A stretch of DNA of 64,000 nt from Bagarius yarrelli (Eukaryota; Chordata; Actinopteri; Siluriformes; Sisoridae), in contig VCAZ01000063.1 of NCBI GenBank assembly GCA_005784505.1, positions 1,625,001 to 1,689,000 of the forward strand, written 5' to 3'. The translations under genes were made by a program, and so were the position numbers. The notes below the pieces were generated by a model, which was not told the origin of the DNA, made no database searches, and saw only the letters and a list, made by a program, of their open reading frames with translations. Positions 58,556-64,000 of this stretch are shown here, in pieces. The number at the start of each line of letters is the position of its first letter. Position 1 is the stretch's first letter.

Positions 58556-60663
58556 ATGTGGTCCACCTTCGTCGTGCAGGACGAGGAGGCCAGGTCCACG
58601 GCTGTATCTGGCAGAGGAACAGAAGCGCTAGCAGGGATGTTAGGTGTGCAAACTGGAGCAGGCAAGCGGCGGACCAGAGTATCCTCACCTTCCATGAGTG
58701 ATCATCAGGAAGGCAAGATCAAGCTAGTGTTCCTTGTAGCTATAGTGGGCATCATGCTGGCTGTCCTAGGGGTGGGCACAGAGTTTTGGGTAGAACTGGC
58801 ATCGGCAAAACATTTTTACAACAACGAGACATGCCTGGCTGCACATTATGGCCTGTGGAAGAACTGCATGAAGAAGCTGTGGGTTGCAGATGTAGATCCT
58901 GAACGGGAAACCTGTGGACCTATCGACCTTCCTGGAGGTAAAGCTTTAAAAATAATCATAGTTTTTATTGATAGTGAGTCATCAGGATGATTCACAGAAA
59001 AACAGACACACCTTCTGAATGCATGGCCGTTAACTTACATGTTTATCAGAGGGCTTTGTGGGACACAGTGGGTAGAATTACCAGCTCACAGGCTCCCCAG
59101 GTCAATCATGAGCTCCGATTACTCTTAAAGTTCTGTGTGTTCTTACTGTGGGTTACTTCTGGGTTTATTTAGTGTCCCTACACAGCCAATCTGGAGATTC
59201 TAAAACACCTCTAGGTGTAAATGAGTTTGTGTGTACGCCAGTTGTTGCAAATAAATAAATGCTATTAGAAGATAGAAGAGGAATTTAAAAATAACTGCAG
59301 TTCCAGTGGTCAGCATGGGTATTTTTATATCAAGCATGAGGACCTACGTTATTGTAATTATAATTTTATTTATTCCAGAATCAAACTGTACCTACTTTAA
59401 GATCTATACAACTGGAAAAAACACAGTCCTGTTTCACAAAACGCCAGCAAAGGGTGAGTTCCATCTGTCTGTCTGTCTGTCCATCTATCTATCAATATGT
59501 TCTCTATTTGAACATTTGAACTAGGTGACAAGAAAGAAAGAAAGAAAAAGAAAAAAGTTAGGGACACAAGTATTCAAATACGCATTCCAACCCACAGACA
59601 AGCAGACAACAGGTCAAAAGAACTGAGACACATATAGGATTACAACAAATAAGTGGACATGTGTGGAGACAACACATGAACCATACCAAAACCCCAAGTA
59701 GCGGAATAAAAAGAATATGCATGTCAGATCAGTGCAAGCTGCTTTTGTGCGCTGATTTCTACTGCAAACAAGCACCTACGGAAGTGTAACTTCCTGACTT
59801 GTTACAAAAATGTTAAACAAAAAAATAGACAAAGATTCCCAAATCTATCTATGCATATGCACAAGTTGCCACTGCTGGGGCCCTGAGAAAAGCCATTACC
59901 CCTTAGTGTTGGCTCAAATACCCAAGGCTTTTGCTTGTTGATTGGAAGGGTTCAAGCCCAACAATGATATTCTTGTTAGGCCCTAGAGCGAGGCCCTTAA
60001 CTCCTTTCGCTTTTGGGGATTCCATATTATGGCTGACCCTGCACTCTGAAACTAAACCGACAGCATCATATAATACTCTCATATTTACATGACGTCAGTG
60101 TGTCGATTGATTCGATCAGCTGTTTTTGTATGATTTTCCTGAAATCTTCTTGAATTCATCAGATATGTGTTCTGCTTTTCTATCTCTGCAGATTTGACTG
60201 TAATCTCTGCCATGTTGGCTATCTTCAGTCTTTTTCTGATGATGATGGGAGCGGTGTGCATCATCATGGCAATAAGCAAAGGCGTGCAGTTCTTCCTTAA
60301 GCCAGCCTTAGTCTGTTTTACATTATCAGGTACAGTCACACTTCCTGGTTTAATATATATCACGAAGGTTTGTTTTTAGAGATTATGGTCCTGAATGAAA
60401 GGAAAAAGAATGGTGTAATGTTATTTCCTGTCAAATTAGGTCTTCTGGTGTTCCTGTCTCTCATCATATTTCATCAGTCAGTCCTTTCATTTTTGGCGAG
60501 TGACCACTCCATACCGTTGCATCATGAACTGTCGTGGTCAGTAGCATGTATGGGATTTGCTGGATTGTTACTAATTATTGCAGGGGTTTTATTTTTTCTT
60601 CTTACACTACCAAAGGGTTCTTGGGATAAATGTCTGTCTAACAGGAACAATGACAGTTTGTGA
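58556..60663 (+). CDS. cacng6: Voltage-dependent calcium channel gamma-6 subunit
   Basis: Auxiliary four-TM claudin-fold subunit that modulates voltage-gated calcium channels, in mammals mainly in muscle. Four in-phase exons: 58556-58937, 59379-59453, 60192-60329 and 60440-60663, for 272 residues and TGA (human about 260). The N-terminus MWSTFVVQDEE and the TM1 stretch VLGVGTEFWVEL fit gamma-6. The claudin-family GLW motif is at 99-101, followed by Cys104, in HYGLWKNCMKKLW. Asn90 is a sequon. Exon 2 reads NCTYFKIYTTG, exon 3 carries TM2 and TM3 with CIIMAISKG, and exon 4 carries TM4 and FFLLTLP. All splice sites are GT/AG with phase 1. Gamma-1 is the nearest alternative and is less similar at both ends. 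Confidence 0.92.
59868..60010. repeat. SINE-derived fragments
   Basis: GTTGCCACTGCTGGGGCCCTG and GAAGGGTTCAAGCCCAACA with AGCGAGGCCCTTAACTCC are rearranged pieces of the local SINE family. In intron 2 of cacng6. Confidence 0.4.
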
Positions 60664-60678
60664 TTTCTGGCATTCATA

Positions 60679-60690
60679 AATAAAAATAAA
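60679..60690 (+). terminator. cacng6 polyadenylation signals
   Basis: Two adjacent AATAAA hexamers (60679-60684 and 60685-60690) begin 15 nt after the stop codon, so a very short 3' UTR is possible. Other AATAAA matches occur further on. Confidence 0.6.
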
Positions 60691-63429
60691 CCCTTTATGT
60701 TTTTCTTAAGTAAGTGGAATAAGCTCTTTGGGAAACAAAAATATCCCGCCTTGTTTAGTTTGTGTTTGTCATATAATATACATGCATTAATGTGAATAAT
60801 ACCGTATATACTGACATCGACGATATTAGATATGTTATAGTGTGATATGTTATACTGTTTTTTTGGAAATTGAAATAAAAAAGGTTACAATGTATAAAAA
60901 TAATTGGCTTTAAAGACTCATAATAATGATGGTTCCTGTGCAAAATGAGGTAACCTTTTAATAATAATAATAATAATTTCGGTGGTAGATAATTGGATGG
61001 TATATTTTTTTTCAATGTTAGTTTTAAAAAAACAAATAAAATGTGCATTTTATTTCAAGTGATTATAATTTCCCATAAACATTTACCAAAATCTCTTAGA
61101 CTCCAGCAGGCTTTTTAACTGTGTCAATTACACTGTTCTGATTGGCTGCCCTATAACAAACATTAAAATAACACAAATACAAGTCAGTACTGGGAAATTA
61201 TTTGCTAGCTCAAATGTGTCTAAGGACTGCTGATTAGAGAATTACGTGTTCAATTTCCACGACCACCAAGCTGCCACTACTGGGCCTCTGCCAACAGCTT
61301 AATAGCTACAGAATGTAAACCTCCTGTAAATGTCTGTGCGGTTTATAAGCTTTGTACTTTTTGAAACATTTGCACATTGTGTATTTATTTGTCGAATTTT
61401 TGTGTTAAATGGAAGACAATCTTTTTTACAATTGTGCTCTGTCACAATTTTTTTCTTATAAGGTAATGTGCTGTTCTGATTTCAATCGTTTGATCAAAAC
61501 AGACAAAATCAAGAAGTAAATCCAAAAATGCACATTATGTGGAACAATTATGTGACTCTTTCTTAGAAACACCCAAGCAATCGTCTGCAGCCAATCAATC
61601 ACTTGGCACGGTCCCTGGTGTTCACTTATGTTCAGTCATAGTAGTTATTTAACAACCAACAGGCAACTAATGCCATGTCACCACTTTACCACTTTAACAC
61701 AAAACCACCTAGGAAACCATAACAGCCCTATATTAACTCACTAGCAGCAACTGGCCAAACCTTCTGTTTGTAATCATATACCATCTGTCTGACTAAAATA
61801 AACAAATAGAATCTAAATCTAAAGTACAAAGTGCTTCTAAGTCATCATATGTAATGATTTTTCGGGGTGGATTAGGAGAATTAGAATTTTGTTATCCTCA
61901 AGAAAACTATTCCTGTTTTCTATCAAACAAATCACCACATTTTGCAGTTTGATGAAATGAATAAAATCCACGTTGTAATAATTTCACTCATTAACAAGAT
62001 GCGTATCAAGGATTTATATATGCAATTGCTTTAGATTTTATTATCCTACAAATAAGCTAAGTGCCACATTTATTCAAGTTTGGTATGATTTACATCATGA
62101 AGTGTGTGTCTAAAATAAAAAGTCCTCTTATATGGATACTCTTACACCCAAAACAGTTACATGTGCCCTAACATGAATAAAAACCACGATGTGTACACAG
62201 TGTCTTTTTTAGATACGCAGCAATCTGTAATCATCTCCTAAAAATATCCTTCTAAACTTATCAGGCAACAAAATATACTGAAATAGAATTCGAGTGGAAA
62301 AATATTGACGTGAAATCTACAGCAACCATTTAACAACATATATTTTACCCTGACCATAAGTGCAGGTCTGAAAAAAAGTATTAAAAAGTTCATTGTTTAA
62401 CTAGAAGAGTTAAATGATATGCTGGTACTGATAAATTGCCAGTATATAATTCAACTTATGTTATATGTATATTTTATATTTTTATGTTTTTAATTGTATG
62501 TTTAATTGTGTTTTTAAATATATTTTCAAAGACATGTAATTATAATGCAAATATTAGGAATTGAACCTTCACTAATTATGTTGTCCTGATAGTATATCTT
62601 AATTAAATCTGTATACATATAATACTAAAATATACTATAAAACATAAATGCTAAAATCTGTAGCGTCTTTAGTCTCATAAATGAGTTGTTGTTCACACAG
62701 ACAATTTAATGGAAACTAACTGTTGCAGTCTGATTGGTAGACTAGATATTATTAACATAATTTAATGTAAACACACATTTGTATTTCTTTATTATCTGAC
62801 ATGTTCCTTCTTTATATTATATTAATAAACATGGTCAGTGTTTGTCTTGTGGACTTCATCCCTGACTCATTTCTGCTAACAAAAAAAGGAAAAACCAGCC
62901 ACTCATGTGTAATACTCGAAACACACCTAGTACTCATATCTGTTTGAAGCAGTTTTATTATAAAGAGAATATTTACACTTGTTCCACCTTGTTTCAACGT
63001 GTACATACACTAATAATATTTTTATCATATTTTATTTGACCTGTTTTATTTTGCTTTCATTTAAGTGAATTTAATTAGCTTTATTCACCTCTTTCCAGAT
63101 TTGCTTTCTCACTCATCACATATCCTCCCCTACCTCACACTCCCTGTCTAAATATAGAGCAGAACTAATTTCTATCCAGTACATTTCTGCAACACAAACG
63201 TCTTAGGTGCAATTGTGGCAACCGAAAGCTGTTAATGAAAGTGGTACTATGTTGCATTTGTATTCATTTTATTTATTATATTGTCAATATCGGAACATCA
63301 AATTCACAGTGATTTTGGATCATCCTATTCTAGATGTCTAGAATAGGATAATCCAATTTTTATTTTTAAAATAAAAAAACCCCAGACTTCTGTGCAGGTT
63401 TCTTACTTAATTGTTTAATGTGACTTGAC
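60691..63429. other. Intergenic, no gene recognised
   Basis: AT-rich flank of cacng6 with a degraded SINE core at about 61250-61330 and an AATA run near 60960. No credible coding frame. Confidence 0.5.
63315..63356. repeat. 20-bp inverted repeat with 2-nt loop
   Basis: TTGGATCATCCTATTCTAGA, then TG, then TCTAGAATAGGATAATCCAA. The arms match at 19 of 20 positions. It could be a recombination scar, a stem-loop, or the end of a small transposon. Confidence 0.8.
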
Positions 63430-63670
63430 ATTTGATCACTCAGTCACAATAGTATAAGTCTGATAAGACACTAAAGTTGGGTGTGAAGGTCTGGGGTGCA
63501 GTCGGTGTTCCATCTCATCCTAAAGGGGTTGAGTCAGAGTCAGGGTTCTCCAGTTCTTCCACTCCAACCAAAACACAGCATGTCCACATGGAGCTCAGTG
63601 GTGTTGTGCACAGAGGCATTATCATGCTGGAACAGTGTTTGGGTTTCCCGTTCCAGTATAAGGGAGGTGC
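63430..63670 (-). mobile_element. Tc1-derived fragment, reverse orientation
   Basis: TTTGATCACTCAGTCACAATAG, GGTCTGGGGTGCAGTC, TCCACTCCAACCAAAACACA and GGCATTATCATGCTGGAACAG, decayed transposase region in the order seen at 48800-49015. Nothing recognisable follows up to 64000. Confidence 0.6.
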
Positions 63671-64000
63671 TCTTATAGTAAGTTTAGAGAAAGAGGAGCA
63701 GATATGTTACCGATGATGGGATTTAAACTATGCTACCGTGCTGTACTCCTCAAATATTTATGCACATTTATAGACACTATCTAAAACACATCCCTCCCCT
63801 AATGCCAGACTGACACTTGATCTTTCAGCCATCATGTATATATAGCAATTTACTAGTTTCAATGTTAGCGTTAGCAAAAGTTTCAAAGGCGTTTTTCTGA
63901 GTGTTTACAATTGTTACATATGTGTATAATGACAATGCATAAAGGTGCATTCATGCGGACGATGCCATTTTTAACTGTGTTCTTAAAATACTCTCGCTAA

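Overview
The window is AT-rich vertebrate DNA, almost certainly from a ray-finned fish. Its protein genes are split into vertebrate-type exons, and between them lie teleost-style LINEs, tRNA-headed SINEs, Tc1-derived fragments and very long simple repeats. The repeat mix resembles otophysan fish such as catfishes, but that is an impression and no search was run. I rebuilt five genes by joining reading frames at GT/AG splice sites with matching phases.

Layout: (1) 1585-2776, minus strand: a 347-residue chemoattractant-type rhodopsin-class GPCR (formyl-peptide/chemerin/PTGDR2 group) in two coding exons. (2) 13152-17159, plus strand: interleukin-11 in five exons. Its first coding exon is only 7 nt and sits behind an AP-1 plus TATA promoter. 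(3) 20476-39536, minus strand: a class I facilitative glucose transporter, slc2a3 (GLUT3) type, in ten coding exons, with an untranslated exon and GC-rich promoter near 39976-40400. A 5.6-kb L1/Tx1-type LINE with a perfect 17-bp target duplication lies in its last intron. (4) 47256-53177, minus strand: a neuronal pentraxin of about 602 residues whose N-terminal half carries three histidine-rich blocks. (5) 58556-60663, plus strand: the calcium-channel gamma-6 subunit gene cacng6, four exons.

The GPCR and il11 diverge, il11 and slc2a3 converge, slc2a3 and the pentraxin are in tandem, and the pentraxin and cacng6 diverge. There is no operon-like link. What connects the genes is conserved synteny: from general knowledge, human IL11, the CACNG6-8 cluster and the formyl peptide receptors all lie on 19q13.4.

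The intergenic stretch 40400-47250 is dominated by a 1.4-kb ATCT array, a 42-bp minisatellite and CT/CA tracts. The most notable observations are the histidine/aspartate-rich insert in the pentraxin, the cluster of seven identically oriented TGAGTCA motifs around il11, and the recent but already broken LINE inside slc2a3.
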